From the NCBI GenBank assembly GCA_046760105.1, contig JBHIDJ010000005.1, positions 17,087-81,086 of the forward strand: 64,000 bases of DNA, given 5' to 3'. This DNA comes from JBHIDJ01 sp046760105. GTDB taxonomy: Bacteria > Pseudomonadota > Gammaproteobacteria > Acidiferrobacterales > SPGG2. Shown piece by piece: positions 26,487-35,303 of the stretch. The notes beneath the pieces were generated by a model. That model did no database searches and had not been told where the DNA came from. It was given only the letters and a program-made list of their open reading frames with translations. The translations under genes were made by a program, and so were the position numbers. Position 1 is the stretch's first letter. The number at the start of each line of letters is the position of its first letter.

Positions 26487-28079
26487 TTATTTAAGATCAA
26501 CGCCGTAGAAGACGTGGCCGCCAAAGGGATCGATTTTGAAGTCCGCGACCTCTTTGCGTACCGGCTTAAACACCACCGAGTGGGCGATGGTGAACCACGG
26601 TGCTTCTTCCTTAAAGATAAGCTGTGCCTTCTTGTAGAGCGCGGTTCGCTTGGCGACGTCAGCCGTGCGCTTGGCTTCGACCAAGAGATCGTCGAACGGC
26701 TTGTGGCACCAACGTGCCCGGTTAGCACCTTTCGCCGCCGCACAGCCAAGCAATACGTACATGAAGTTGTCGGGATCGCCGTTGTCCCCGGTCCACCCGA
26801 GCAGGATCATTTGGTGTTCGCCCTGCTTGGACCGCTTGAGATACTCACCCCACTCGAACGTTACGATCTTGGCCTTGATACCAACCTTGCCGAGATCCGC
26901 TTGCATCAACTCGGCCATCCGCCGGGCGTTGGGATTGTACGGCCGCTGTACCGGCATGGCCCACAGATCGGTCTCAAAACCATCCGGATATCCAGCTTCG
27001 CTCAGTAGCTCTTTGGCCTTCTCCGGATTGTAAGGATAGTCCCTTACCGCATCGTTATACGACCAAATCGTCGGCGGAATAGGATTCTTGGCCGGCGCAC
27101 CGGCACCGAGGTAGATGGCGTCGATGATAGCCTGTTTATTGATCGCGTAGTTGATCGCCTGGCGAACGAGCTTGTTGTCGAACGGCTTCTTCTCCGTATT
27201 GAAGGCAAGATAGCCGACGTTCAGGCCTTCCTGCCGAAGCAGCTTGATGTCTGGATCCTTTTCCATCGCCTCGAGGTCAGCCGGGTTCGGATACGGCATC
27301 ACGTGACACTCGCCGGCCTTTAGTTTTGCATAGCGCACCGCCGGATCAGGTGTAATCGCGAAGATCAGTTTGTCGATCGCCGCCTTTCCGCCCCAATAGT
27401 CCGGGTGGGCCTGATAGCGGATGACCGCGTCCTTCTGATAGGAAACGCGCTGGTACGGACCGGTACCAACTGGATTGAGGTCAACCTTCTCCGGCGTACC
27501 GACCACCTGCATCTTCTGCGCGTATTCGGCCGACAGGATTGAAGCGAAGTCCATGCCCAAGTTGGCGATCATCGGCGCTTCTGGCACATTTAGCGTGAAA
27601 CGTACAGTATGATCGTCGACCTTCTCGACGCTTTTCAGCAGGTTAGGCATGTCCATGCTGTTGAAGTACTCGTAGCCACCACCTGAAACCTTGTGGTACG
27701 GGTGATCCTTCTTCAGCTGGCGGTTGAAACTGAAGAGCACGTCATCGGCATTGAAATCGCGCGTGGGCTTGAAGAACTTGGTCGTCTGAAACTTTACGCC
27801 CTTACGCAGATGGAACGTGTAGACCAGGCCATCATCGGACACATCCCACGACTCGGCCAGCGCGGGAACGATCTTAGTGGTGCCGCGCTCGAACTCGACG
27901 AGTCGATTGAAGATCTGGCGCGATGAGACGTCGAACGTAGTGCCCGCGGTGTAGAGTGACGGGTTGAACCCCTCCGGACTGCCTTCTGAGCAATAGACCA
28001 GGGTCTTGGCGGGAACTGAGGCGACCACGCCAACGCTCAGCACTGCGCCCAACACAAGACTAAAGAATTTGGGTTTCAT
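26487..28079 (-). CDS. dppA: Peptide ABC transporter substrate-binding protein
   Basis: Periplasmic binding protein of family 5 (SBP_bac_5), 530 residues. The start is ATG 28079 behind GGAGATTAACC, giving a signal peptide MKPKFFSLVLGAVLSVGVV with cleavage after VPAKT or so. Family landmarks: LVYCSEGSPEGFNPSLYTAG, PALAESWDVSDDGLVYTFHLRKGVKF, RQAINYAINKQAI, and the C-terminal ILLGWTGDNGDPDNF. The binding-site motif pattern fits a di/oligopeptide-type DppA. First gene of the operon. Confidence 0.94.
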   Translation of the reverse strand: MKPKFFSLVLGAVLSVGVVASVPAKTLVYCSEGSPEGFNPSLYTAGTTFDVSSRQIFNRLVEFERGTTKIVPALAESWDVSDDGLVYTFHLRKGVKFQTTKFFKPTRDFNADDVLFSFNRQLKKDHPYHKVSGGGYEYFNSMDMPNLLKSVEKVDDHTVRFTLNVPEAPMIANLGMDFASILSAEYAQKMQVVGTPEKVDLNPVGTGPYQRVSYQKDAVIRYQAHPDYWGGKAAIDKLIFAITPDPAVRYAKLKAGECHVMPYPNPADLEAMEKDPDIKLLRQEGLNVGYLAFNTEKKPFDNKLVRQAINYAINKQAIIDAIYLGAGAPAKNPIPPTIWSYNDAVRDYPYNPEKAKELLSEAGYPDGFETDLWAMPVQRPYNPNARRMAELMQADLGKVGIKAKIVTFEWGEYLKRSKQGEHQMILLGWTGDNGDPDNFMYVLLGCAAAKGANRARWCHKPFDDLLVEAKRTADVAKRTALYKKAQLIFKEEAPWFTIAHSVVFKPVRKEVADFKIDPFGGHVFYGVDLK

Positions 28080-28307
28080 GGTTAATCTCCTAATGGTTGT
28101 CGTTGTTTGATTTGAATGCTCGCCCATCGACACGTGTCGAGGCACTTTGATTCAGCCTTGGCCAAAGCCGCCACGGTGATAATACGCTGTATCCTACGTC
28201 GGGCGCCAACGGATGTCAGCAGGATGTGCCCTAATGTCGACCCCGCCCGTGTCCGTTCGTCTAAAGAACTGACGCGGGAGATAATCTCCGGACAGGAGTA
28301 GCCCGCC

Positions 28308-28592
28308 ATGAAGTTTTGTCATTTTCCCGGCCGGCGCTCAACCAATACACGTGCAGTTCTTACGGTTATTAATGGTCGATGGCCCGAGGCAGGGCTGCGG
28401 CCGGTGGATGCCTTGGCCGTGAGAGGCAAGCTGTCAGGCTACCATCTGTTATCGGGAGCACGTGCCGACCGCTGGCGGCGGCTGGGTTGTTGGGCTGAAG
28501 TGGCGCAGGCCTATCACAGTGCGAGCCGTCCTGAGCAAAGATTCCTACGGCAACGCCTAACCGACGTGCAATCCAAAGCCTGGCAACCATAG
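28308..28592 (+). pseudogene. C-terminal remnant of an ECF-type sigma factor (DUF6596-type tail)
   Basis: The 94-residue frame (ATG behind GGAGTAGCCCGCC) carries, from about residue 15, a sequence pattern I recognise from the C-terminal helical repeat of the large ECF sigma factors of the YlaC/SigJ-DUF6596 kind: AVLTVINGRWPEAGLRPVDAL, YHLLSGARADRWRRLG, AEVAQAYHSA, PEQRFLRQRLTDVQ. The usual text there is LNRAVAVAM...GPEAGLALVDAL...YHLLHAARADLLRRLG...PERRFLRRRLAEL. The sigma-2 and sigma-4 DNA-binding domains are not upstream. It is therefore read as a decayed 3' end, even though the fragment has its own ribosome site. Mapping is by memory of the family and not by search. Confidence 0.65.
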
Positions 28593-28616
28593 TGTTGGGT
28601 ATCCTATAGAACCGCA

Positions 28617-29255
28617 TTACTGTAGTGTTTTTATGTAAGCGACGACATCTTTTATCGCTTGTTCGTTAGGCAGCAGTGCATGTGCCATTGACGCCATCGT
28701 TTGGCCATAGGTGTCCTTCTCATGGGCACCACGAATACCTGCTCTAAAGTTCTGTAGTTGACGCATTAGATACCAATCATGCTGACCCGCTAAGCGCGGA
28801 CCACCGAGCGTCTCGTTTCCTTGCCCACTCTCACCGTGGCACGACTGACACGAGGCAAAGATTATCTTGCCTTTATCAGGAACGCCCGTTTGCTCCGTTC
28901 TCGCAGGAGCTTCGGCCTCGAGCGTGGCTATATAGGCGACGACGTCCTTCAGTGCTTGTGCGTCTACGAGCAACATAAGGGCCATTGAACGCATTTGTTG
29001 GCCAAGGGTGTCATTCTCATGAGTGCCCCGAATACCGTTCTCGAAATTTTGAAGCTGACGAGCCAGATACCAATGGCGTTGACCCGCTAAACGGGGGGCG
29101 TTTGCTTCTTTGTTCCCCTGCCCATGCTCGCCATGGCACGTCTGACAGCTCGCATAGTACTGTTTACCTTTCCCGGCGTTACCCTTAGCCGCATAGGAGA
29201 AGGTTGGTCCTGTAACAACTAGAGAACAAACCATCAAGAACAGGAATTGTTTCAT
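28617..29255 (-). CDS. Cytochrome c4 (di-haem c-type cytochrome)
   Basis: Periplasmic electron carrier made of two cytochrome c modules in tandem, 212 residues from the ATG at 29255. The signal peptide is MKQFLFLMVCSLVVTGPTFSYA. Haem-binding motifs are CQTCHGEHGQG and CQSCHGESGQG, each followed by the ARLAGQRHWYL / PRLAGQHDWYL repeat; axial methionines probably lie in MRSMALML and MASMAHALL. Cytochrome c4 passes electrons between the bc1 complex and terminal oxidases. It is divergent from the pentapeptide-repeat gene. Confidence 0.93.
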   Translation of the reverse strand: MKQFLFLMVCSLVVTGPTFSYAAKGNAGKGKQYYASCQTCHGEHGQGNKEANAPRLAGQRHWYLARQLQNFENGIRGTHENDTLGQQMRSMALMLLVDAQALKDVVAYIATLEAEAPARTEQTGVPDKGKIIFASCQSCHGESGQGNETLGGPRLAGQHDWYLMRQLQNFRAGIRGAHEKDTYGQTMASMAHALLPNEQAIKDVVAYIKTLQ

Positions 29256-29358
29256 CTCGCATCCCTCAGTCAAACAGGGTTCACAAGTTTTTACGAATCA
29301 AACTTGGCATATAATATCGCATGCTCTTCAACTTCAGCGCATATTCTCGGGACGACTG

Positions 29359-29898
29359 ATGCGATATATCGCTATGTGTTCTATTCGCTCGCGCGGGCAT
29401 TGGATTATCCCAGCCCTGGCTACGCTGGTGCTCGACCTCGCAACCAGCGCACCTAGTCTCGCGTTTGATGAGAATGATCTGAAATCTTTGCTCGACACCA
29501 AGGTCTGCAACGGTTGCGACCTTGAAGGCGCGGACTTGCGCGGCAGAGCACTTGAAGGCGCCAAACTCAGGTGGAGCAATCTTAAGGATGCCGACCTTCG
29601 AGGTGCCAATCTGAACGGCGCGGACATGACTGGGGCGTCGCTTGAGCATGCAAAACTCAGCAACGCTAATTTCCAGGGCGCAAAACTCGAAGGCGCCCGA
29701 CTGCTCGGGGTCGATCTATCTGAGGTGCGATTGATTGGGGCAGATCTCCGCTGGGCGGACCTTCGGCATCTCGACGTCGACCTCGCCTTCGAGTTTGTCG
29801 AACTCATCGGCGTTCAGCTAGAAGGGGCTCGCTTTAAGCACGGTGTTCGTTGCGCAGGCTTCCCCGCCAAGGGTGGTTGGGGCTGCGTCACGAAATGA
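29359..29898 (+). CDS. Pentapeptide-repeat protein with signal peptide
   Basis: 179 residues. A hydrophobic N-terminus (HWIIPALATLVLDLATSAPSLA) is a signal peptide, then a cysteine pair (CNGC) and about 15 A(D/N)LxG-type pentapeptides (EGADLRGRALEGAKL, KDADLRGANLNGADM, and so on), which fold into a right-handed beta-helix. The C-terminus has two more cysteines (RCAGFPAKGGWGCV), and these may form disulfides in the periplasm. Function is unknown; it differs from the cytoplasmic Qnr/MfpA DNA-gyrase group by being exported. It sits among redox genes. Confidence 0.88.
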   Translation: MRYIAMCSIRSRGHWIIPALATLVLDLATSAPSLAFDENDLKSLLDTKVCNGCDLEGADLRGRALEGAKLRWSNLKDADLRGANLNGADMTGASLEHAKLSNANFQGAKLEGARLLGVDLSEVRLIGADLRWADLRHLDVDLAFEFVELIGVQLEGARFKHGVRCAGFPAKGGWGCVTK

Positions 29899-29947
29899 GC
29901 GACGCGCCTGCTGCTGGCTAACGCCGCTAGCGACCTGATCATCACAA

Positions 29948-29979
29948 CACAGCCCGGGCGTGTTAGCGCCCGGGCTGTG
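29948..29979. terminator. Bidirectional terminator hairpin
   Basis: CACAGCCCGGGCG (29948-29960), loop TGTTAG, then CGCCCGGGCTGTG (29967-29979): a perfect 13-base-pair stem between two convergent genes (pentapeptide-repeat protein and cytochrome P460). The T-run is short on both sides, but the position and strength support a terminator for both genes. Confidence 0.75.
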
Positions 29980-30010
29980 CTAAAGCAGATGTCGTTATGC
30001 GAGCGCCGAC

Positions 30011-30547
30011 TTAGCGGTCGAAGTTGAATATATAGTCGCCGCCCGGTGCCGCCTTATGGCACGCGATGCAGCCTTTGGCCTTCCCCTTCGCGACGCGGCC
30101 TGCCAATTGCATCCCCTTGGGATTGGTGTGTAAACCACCATCCGGCTTGAACTTCACCCAGAACCAGTCCTTGTTGTCAGCATCGTAACCGCTGCGCTTA
30201 AACATGACGGTGACAGCCTTGAGGTATTTACCCGGATTATTGGCGACGGCCTGTTTGCTCACGCCCTCGCCGCCGTAGTTACGTTTGACGATGACTCGCC
30301 CGGTGTCCCCCTTTACCTTTACGGTGCCATCGATAGTGTCCAGGATCGCCCCGTGGGGATGCTGCCCGGTGTAGGGTGTGGACATAATGGCGTTTGAGCC
30401 AACGAAATTGGCCTTGGTCAACGCCTTCCATAGTGCTTGCGAGTACTTCACGTCCTCGGGCCCACCGAACGGCGCCTGCGCCCACGCCGCAGTGGCAGCT
30501 ATTACTAACCCGGAAAGAGTCGCGACGATGACATGTTTCTTCTTCAT
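30011..30547 (-). CDS. Cytochrome P460-family protein
   Basis: Periplasmic mono-haem protein of 178 residues: signal peptide MKKKHVIVATLSGLVIAATAAWAQ, then the P460 domain with GAILDTIDGTVKVKGDTG, YLKAVTVMFKRSGYDADNKDWFWVKF and a C-terminal haem motif CIACHKAAPGGDYIF. In Nitrosomonas and methanotroph P460 a lysine is cross-linked to the haem and the protein oxidises hydroxylamine; the related cytochrome c'-beta binds NO instead. Which of these applies cannot be decided here. The start ATG follows an AGGAGGTAAGTG site. Confidence 0.9.
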   Translation of the reverse strand: MKKKHVIVATLSGLVIAATAAWAQAPFGGPEDVKYSQALWKALTKANFVGSNAIMSTPYTGQHPHGAILDTIDGTVKVKGDTGRVIVKRNYGGEGVSKQAVANNPGKYLKAVTVMFKRSGYDADNKDWFWVKFKPDGGLHTNPKGMQLAGRVAKGKAKGCIACHKAAPGGDYIFNFDR

Positions 30548-30885
30548 TTACACTTACCTCCTTTATGGATTATGGGTCGTAAGTTACATAAGACCGGTTT
30601 TGCCCCTAGATTATTACCACCGTGTTACAAAAAAACGGTGTCTCTCCTCAACTAACAAGGCGCCGACCGGATCATGCGTAAGAGTTTGTTTTTAAAGATG
30701 TTTGTCGATGTGCGTTGCGAAATGGTGATCCCACCTTGGCAGCTAACCACTCACAAAGGCTATTCGTTTCTGCAGGTACGAGACAAACCTATCGAGCAAC
30801 CGTTCTCATAAAGAAACCCGGCCGCTGCCCCGCAAAAGGAGAAGTTGGTCCTTAGAAACGACCTCCCACCGGCCGTCGCATTGGG
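30548..30885. other. Gap of about 340 bases upstream of cytochrome P460 gene
   Basis: Contains the leader of the P460 gene and a GTGTTACAAAAAAACGGTGT stretch (about 30622-30642). A 45-codon frame at 30674-30811 (start ATG, product beginning MRKSLFLKMFVDVRCEMV) has no ribosome site and is not supported. The 3' part precedes the DUF3179 stop. No gene is called. Confidence 0.4.
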
Positions 30886-32082
30886 TCAGCCTGCACCCTT
30901 GTAGATCTTCGTGTTCGGTTTGAATGCCGCCCAAGCAAACCAGAAGTGATTGGCGTGAACGATAGGCGTCAACTTCTTGCCGGTCAGTGGCCCTGTGGTG
31001 GCCTCGCCCAAGATATTCCAGGCACTTCCCGTCTCGCGATCGACGAATTTCTCGCCATCAACACGGAAGCTAAGCCTTCGTCCGTCCAGCGTGGGATCGA
31101 ACACACCGGTCGCACCAACATCCGCCGCGTCCGGGATAGAACGCGCACCTAGCGCCGAGCGGGTCCCAGGTTTGAAAAACACTACCATCTCCCGGCCGTT
31201 GAGCATGTAGTTTACAATCCTCTCCTTCTTCAACACGGAAAACGGAAACGCGGCATCGGCGTTACCGATGGTCACCGCCACTACTCGCTCCTTGGGAAGC
31301 AAGCGTCCGTCTAACTCACCATCAAATAAGAAAGGCGGGGTGTCGACGCGATCGTAGCCGACATAAGGGTTGTCCCCGTAATTACGAACATGCCCGGTCT
31401 CGCGCGAGAGAACCTTGCCCTTAGGATTCGCCGCCTTAAAATCCGACCAAGAGACCACGGAGGACGGCAACAGTCGAAGTCTCTTGCCCGCCAACTGCCC
31501 TATGATGGCATTGCCGGTGAGCTGTTGCCACCATGACTCGGTCTGTCGGTCCCACATGATGAGATCGCTGTTGCGCAGATTACCCGAAACACCAAAGTCG
31601 TAGACGACGCTACCAAGCCTTCTATCGAACACCACGGCTGAATTGCACAGCGGACAGAAGCTGACGGCCACCGGCAAACCACCGACCACATCGTTGACAA
31701 TCTCGTGCCATGTCATGATCTGCAAGGGATACGCCCTGGCATCCCCGTTGAACTCAAACACGATGACGGGCTCCTCGCGCCCGAGCCAGCTATCGGCGTC
31801 TGCCGTTGTTGTGAACTTGGGGTTATCTATGGGGGGAATGCCGTCGCGGGGAACACCGCCGGAAAGTATTTCGCTGAACGAGACGCAATATTTACTGAAA
31901 TCAGTCTTCCACCCATAGGGGGCGATTTGCGAGTTGGCTAGCTTCTCGCGGTAGTTCGGATCGGATTTCACGTCTTGCCCTGAGGCGAGCGCGTTTCCGT
32001 CAACTGGAACAAACGTAGTTGCAAAAATAACCGCTGCTCCGAGTACTAGCGCGCAAACCGGTAGTTTATTTCTAGCAATCAT
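30886..32082 (-). CDS. DUF3179-domain exported protein
   Basis: 398 residues from the ATG at 32082, chosen for its AGGAGAAAACCCT ribosome site; a longer frame reaches 32223. The N-terminus is a signal sequence (MIARNKLPVCALVLGAAVIFATTFVP). DUF3179 motifs: ADSWLGREEPVIVFEFNGDARAYPLQIMTWHEIVND, VSFCPLCNSAVVFDR, SDLIMWDRQTESWWQQLTG, FLFDGELDGRLL. The CPLC pair may bind a metal or form a disulfide. Function is not established for the family. It lies 78 bases after the thioredoxin-like gene, on the same strand. Confidence 0.88.
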   Translation of the reverse strand: MIARNKLPVCALVLGAAVIFATTFVPVDGNALASGQDVKSDPNYREKLANSQIAPYGWKTDFSKYCVSFSEILSGGVPRDGIPPIDNPKFTTTADADSWLGREEPVIVFEFNGDARAYPLQIMTWHEIVNDVVGGLPVAVSFCPLCNSAVVFDRRLGSVVYDFGVSGNLRNSDLIMWDRQTESWWQQLTGNAIIGQLAGKRLRLLPSSVVSWSDFKAANPKGKVLSRETGHVRNYGDNPYVGYDRVDTPPFLFDGELDGRLLPKERVVAVTIGNADAAFPFSVLKKERIVNYMLNGREMVVFFKPGTRSALGARSIPDAADVGATGVFDPTLDGRRLSFRVDGEKFVDRETGSAWNILGEATTGPLTGKKLTPIVHANHFWFAWAAFKPNTKIYKGAG

Positions 32083-32159
32083 AGGGTTTTCTCCTATAAA
32101 GTTTTGTCCTAGCGCAATCTGCGAATTACCGGGGATTACACACCGGCACGACAGTACGA

Positions 32160-32738
32160 CTATTGGTTCAGCATATTCGTCGTTATCGTTTTCAACTTTT
32201 CCATATTCAGAACCCCGTTCCATTTACGAAAGATCTGGCCCTCGGCATTGATGAAAATCGTGGTAGGCATTGCCAGCACCCTATAGTGGCGCAGCAAACG
32301 GCTATCATCGGGGTAGCCGGTTGGATAGGTAATACCCAATTCATCGAGAAGTTTGCGTGCATCGTCCTGGCTACCGAGATCGGTAAATTCTCCCACATCG
32401 ATGCCCAGCAGCCGAACCTTGTCCTTAAATCCTTCATAGAAACGCTGAAACTCAGGCATTTCGGCACGGCACGGGGGACACTGTGCGCCCCAGAGGTTTA
32501 AAACGATGGGCCTGCCCCGAAGATCAGAAAGGTTAAGTCTTTCCGCATCCAACTCGTTCTCGCCGTGGTAAAGCGTGAACGTGAAGTCAGGGGCCGGTTC
32601 ATTTGCGGGCCCTAGGGTGCCGAACCCTGTGAGCGTGACGATCAGGAAAGGCCCCAACACCAGGCGCAGAAACGCTCGGTGGTAGCGTAGGCCACGCCGC
32701 GAGATAGCCTTATGATAAAGTTTCACACCCGACCTACT
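32160..32738 (-). CDS. TlpA-like periplasmic thioredoxin
   Basis: 192 residues from ATG 32738 (AAGAAGGCC before it; a GTG at 32771 is the alternative). An N-terminal membrane anchor (RAFLRLVLGPFLIVTLTGFG) tethers a thioredoxin-fold domain in the periplasm: LNLWGAQCPPCRAEMPEFQRF with the active-site CPPC (C88/C91), and the cis-proline in LAMPTTIFIN. Such proteins keep haem-binding or other cysteines reduced. The nearby cytochrome c4, P460 and DUF3179 CPLC protein are plausible clients. Confidence 0.88.
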   Translation of the reverse strand, partial: SRSGVKLYHKAISRRGLRYHRAFLRLVLGPFLIVTLTGFGTLGPANEPAPDFTFTLYHGENELDAERLNLSDLRGRPIVLNLWGAQCPPCRAEMPEFQRFYEGFKDKVRLLGIDVGEFTDLGSQDDARKLLDELGITYPTGYPDDSRLLRHYRVLAMPTTIFINAEGQIFRKWNGVLNMEKLKTITTNMLNQ

Positions 32739-32969
32739 CATGGCCTTCTTATCGGAACCGTTTTTCGCCACACCTGCATTGGAGAGACGTTTCTATCTCT
32801 TTCAGCTCTTATGTTCCGACCGTAGCGGCACCATTAAGTTTCCATCGCCATTGCGCGATATAGGTATGTCCATCGTTTAGCGACGACCGCCCAAGCTGAA
32901 AGCAAGACGAGAATTGCCAGAAAAAAATCTCGTTTCGCTATTGGACCAACTTCCCTGGATTTCAACGCC

Positions 32970-33497
32970 ATGACACGTCTCACATATCTAGCGCTTATTC
33001 TCATTACCTCGTTTGTTCTATTGCCTCCTGTCGCTCTGGCCCTGCATGAGATCGATCACCGATATGATGTTATGGGTTATGTATTAGATAAAGAGGAAAA
33101 ACCCATCGGTGAGGCACAGGTGCGTATCTACATGGACAATCGGGTCGTCGGTTACGAGAAGACAAACTCGCAAGGCTTTTATAAGATACGGCTGCACTTG
33201 CACGATCCTGATCTCGGCAAAACACTGCGTGTACAAACAGCGAACGTTAGCAGAAACATAAAAGTAACTTTTACGCCCGGTGACAAAAAGACTAAGCGCG
33301 TGCACTATGCAAACTTTATTGACGGCAAACTCATCCAACGCAAGCTTTCTAGAAACACATTTCCCGTATGGGTATATGGAGCCATTGCCGCAATCGTTAT
33401 TGCAACTGCGATTATGATTGCACTCCGCAGGACGCGTCGGATGCAACGTCGCCATCGACAGCTACAGCAGCGCGCGCGCAAAAAACGAAAACGATAG
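32970..33497 (+). CDS. Exported Ig-like (carboxypeptidase regulatory-type) single-pass membrane protein
   Basis: 175 residues: signal peptide MTRLTYLALILITSFVLLPPVALA, a beta-rich domain at about 30-115 (YDVMGYVLDKEEKPIGEAQVRIYMDN, KTNSQGFYKIRLHLHD) of the CarboxypepD_reg/transthyretin-like kind, then a transmembrane helix at about 133-155 (VWVYGAIAAIVIATAIMIAL) and a short, very basic cytoplasmic tail (RRTRRMQRRHRQLQQRARKK). Topology: periplasmic domain, cytoplasmic tail. The precise role is unknown. Confidence 0.75.
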   Translation: MTRLTYLALILITSFVLLPPVALALHEIDHRYDVMGYVLDKEEKPIGEAQVRIYMDNRVVGYEKTNSQGFYKIRLHLHDPDLGKTLRVQTANVSRNIKVTFTPGDKKTKRVHYANFIDGKLIQRKLSRNTFPVWVYGAIAAIVIATAIMIALRRTRRMQRRHRQLQQRARKKRKR

Positions 33498-33530
33498 TCT
33501 CTCTAGCTGCCCGTGCTCGCGAACCGTCTG

Positions 33531-34310
33531 CTACAACGTCCCTGGGTAAGCGCCACCATCAATCAACAAGTTCTGACCGGTGATATAGCCGGCATGTTGT
33601 GCGCAAAGGAAAGCACATGCCTGACCAAACTCCTCAGGTGAGCCAAAACGACCGGCAGGGTTTGCTTCGCGGCGTTCGTTCCACACGTCCTCAAAGGGCC
33701 GCCCGCTGTTTGCTGCCACGGTCTCCACGGTGCTTCGCAAGCGATCGGTATCAAAAGGTCCGGGCAGCAGATTATTAACCGTCACGTTGGACCGCACCGT
33801 CCTGCGGGCAAGACCCGCTACAAAGCCGGTTAAGCCGGCGCGAGCGCCGTTTGACAGGCCCAATATGTCAATCGGCGCCTTGACCGCACTCGACGTAATG
33901 TTGACGATACGCCCAAATCGCTGAGTTATCATATGATCGACAGTCGCCTTGATGAGCTCGATGGCTGTTAACATATTGGCATCGATCGCCTCGATCCAGT
34001 CATCCCGCGTCCAGTCACGAAAGTCTCCCGGCGGCGGTCCGCCCGCGTTGTTGACCAGGATGTCTGGTGTGGGGCAAACCGCTAAGGCATGGCCGCGTCC
34101 CTCGGGTGATGTGATGTCTGCTGCGACAGGCGTCACATTAACGCCGGTCTCGCTACGAATCTCTTCCGCCGTGCGGTCCAACGGAGCTGCCCTACGGGCG
34201 ACGATGGTGACATCGACACCCTCGCGCGCCAACGCCATCGCGCACCCGCGTCCCAGGCCTTTACTGGCGGCGCAAACGAGTGCTTGCTTTCCCGCGATGC
34301 CTAGATCCAT
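33531..34310 (-). CDS. Short-chain dehydrogenase/reductase
   Basis: SDR enzyme of 259 residues. The nucleotide motif is reduced to ASKGLGRGCAMALA (GxxxGxG), NNAGGPPPG follows, and the catalytic Ser is in ITSSAVKAPIDIL. The position normally held by YxxxK reads LSNGARAGLTG, in which no Tyr-Lys pair is visible; this places it with the atypical 3-oxoacyl-ACP reductase-like SDRs that lack the Tyr. The substrate is unknown. ATG behind GGAGAAGCAA. Confidence 0.85.
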   Translation of the reverse strand: MDLGIAGKQALVCAASKGLGRGCAMALAREGVDVTIVARRAAPLDRTAEEIRSETGVNVTPVAADITSPEGRGHALAVCPTPDILVNNAGGPPPGDFRDWTRDDWIEAIDANMLTAIELIKATVDHMITQRFGRIVNITSSAVKAPIDILGLSNGARAGLTGFVAGLARRTVRSNVTVNNLLPGPFDTDRLRSTVETVAANSGRPFEDVWNERREANPAGRFGSPEEFGQACAFLCAQHAGYITGQNLLIDGGAYPGTL

Positions 34311-34439
34311 TTGCTTCTCCCTATCCCGTTAAATCCATTTTTCCCCGATATTATAAGCACTTGCCGCAACGAAGGGCACAACTGTCGCCCCACTCGTAGG
34401 GGTTGACATGGGAAAGAACTGGGATTAATTTCCCAACCC

Positions 34440-35303
34440 ATGGCCGGCCCAGCTGGGCGACCGGGTCTCCATCCCGCACACGCCCACCGACAGATCCTCT
34501 CCTTCGCGGTGCGGAGAATGCTGCGACCCCTGGTGCGCATGCTGTTGCGCAGCGGCATCCCCTACGGGCTGTTTGCCGATCTTGCCAAACAGGCCTACGT
34601 CGAAATCGCAAACGAAGAGTTCGAAATTCCAGGTCGCAAGCAAACCGTCTCCCGTGTCGCCGTTATCACAGGCCTGACCCGCAAGGAGGTCACGCGTATC
34701 AAGGAACTAACAACCGTCGATGCGGCCGAGGTCGCCGATCGCTATAACCGTGCCGCCCGCGTCATCACTGGCTGGATCCGCGATGCCCGGTTTATTAACA
34801 AGCGTGGTGATCCGATGCCGCTACCGCTTGAAGGCAAAGAGCCAACGTTCAGCGAGCTGGTGAAGGAGTTCAGCGGCGATGTCCCGGCACGCGCCATCCT
34901 CGACGAACTTACTAACGTCGGCGCGGTAGAGCGCATGCCGGATGGACGGATCCGTCTGCTGACGCGGGCCTATGTCCCCCGCGACAGTAAGGCCGACAAG
35001 CTCGGCATCCTCGGCACCGATGTTAAACACCTCATCGCCACGATTGACCACAACGTACACCAAGAAGGGGCCGAACCCCGCTTTCAGCGCAAAGTGGAAT
35101 ACGACAACCTACCGGTCGAGGCACTCAAAGAGCTACGCGCCCTGAGCGCCAAGCAGGCACAGGCGTTGTTAGAGCGGATTGATCGCTGGATGGCGGCGCA
35201 CGATCGCGACACGAATCCCAAGATCGAAGGTTCCGGTCGTAAGCGCGCTGGGATGGGTATCTATTACTTCGAGGAAGACTATGAAGAGGATGACCTGCCG
35301 TGA
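34440..35303 (+). CDS. DUF6502-family protein
   Basis: Up to 287 residues; starts are ATG 34440 or ATG 34518. The conserved part begins near RRMLRPLVRMLLRSGIPYGLFADLAKQAYVEIA and GRKQTVSRVAVITGLTRKEV, which looks like a helix-turn-helix: a winged or HTH DNA-binding segment at about 55-90. The rest is helical with a charged, acidic end (YYFEEDYEEDDLP). Function is unknown. It overlaps the start of the downstream DUF5666 lipoprotein gene by four bases (GTGA), so the two are co-translated. Confidence 0.78.
   Translation: MAGPAGRPGLHPAHAHRQILSFAVRRMLRPLVRMLLRSGIPYGLFADLAKQAYVEIANEEFEIPGRKQTVSRVAVITGLTRKEVTRIKELTTVDAAEVADRYNRAARVITGWIRDARFINKRGDPMPLPLEGKEPTFSELVKEFSGDVPARAILDELTNVGAVERMPDGRIRLLTRAYVPRDSKADKLGILGTDVKHLIATIDHNVHQEGAEPRFQRKVEYDNLPVEALKELRALSAKQAQALLERIDRWMAAHDRDTNPKIEGSGRKRAGMGIYYFEEDYEEDDLP

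Noticed and set aside
30674..30811. 45-codon frame starting ATG (MRKSLFLKMF...).
   Set aside because: No ribosome site in front and no recognisable motif.
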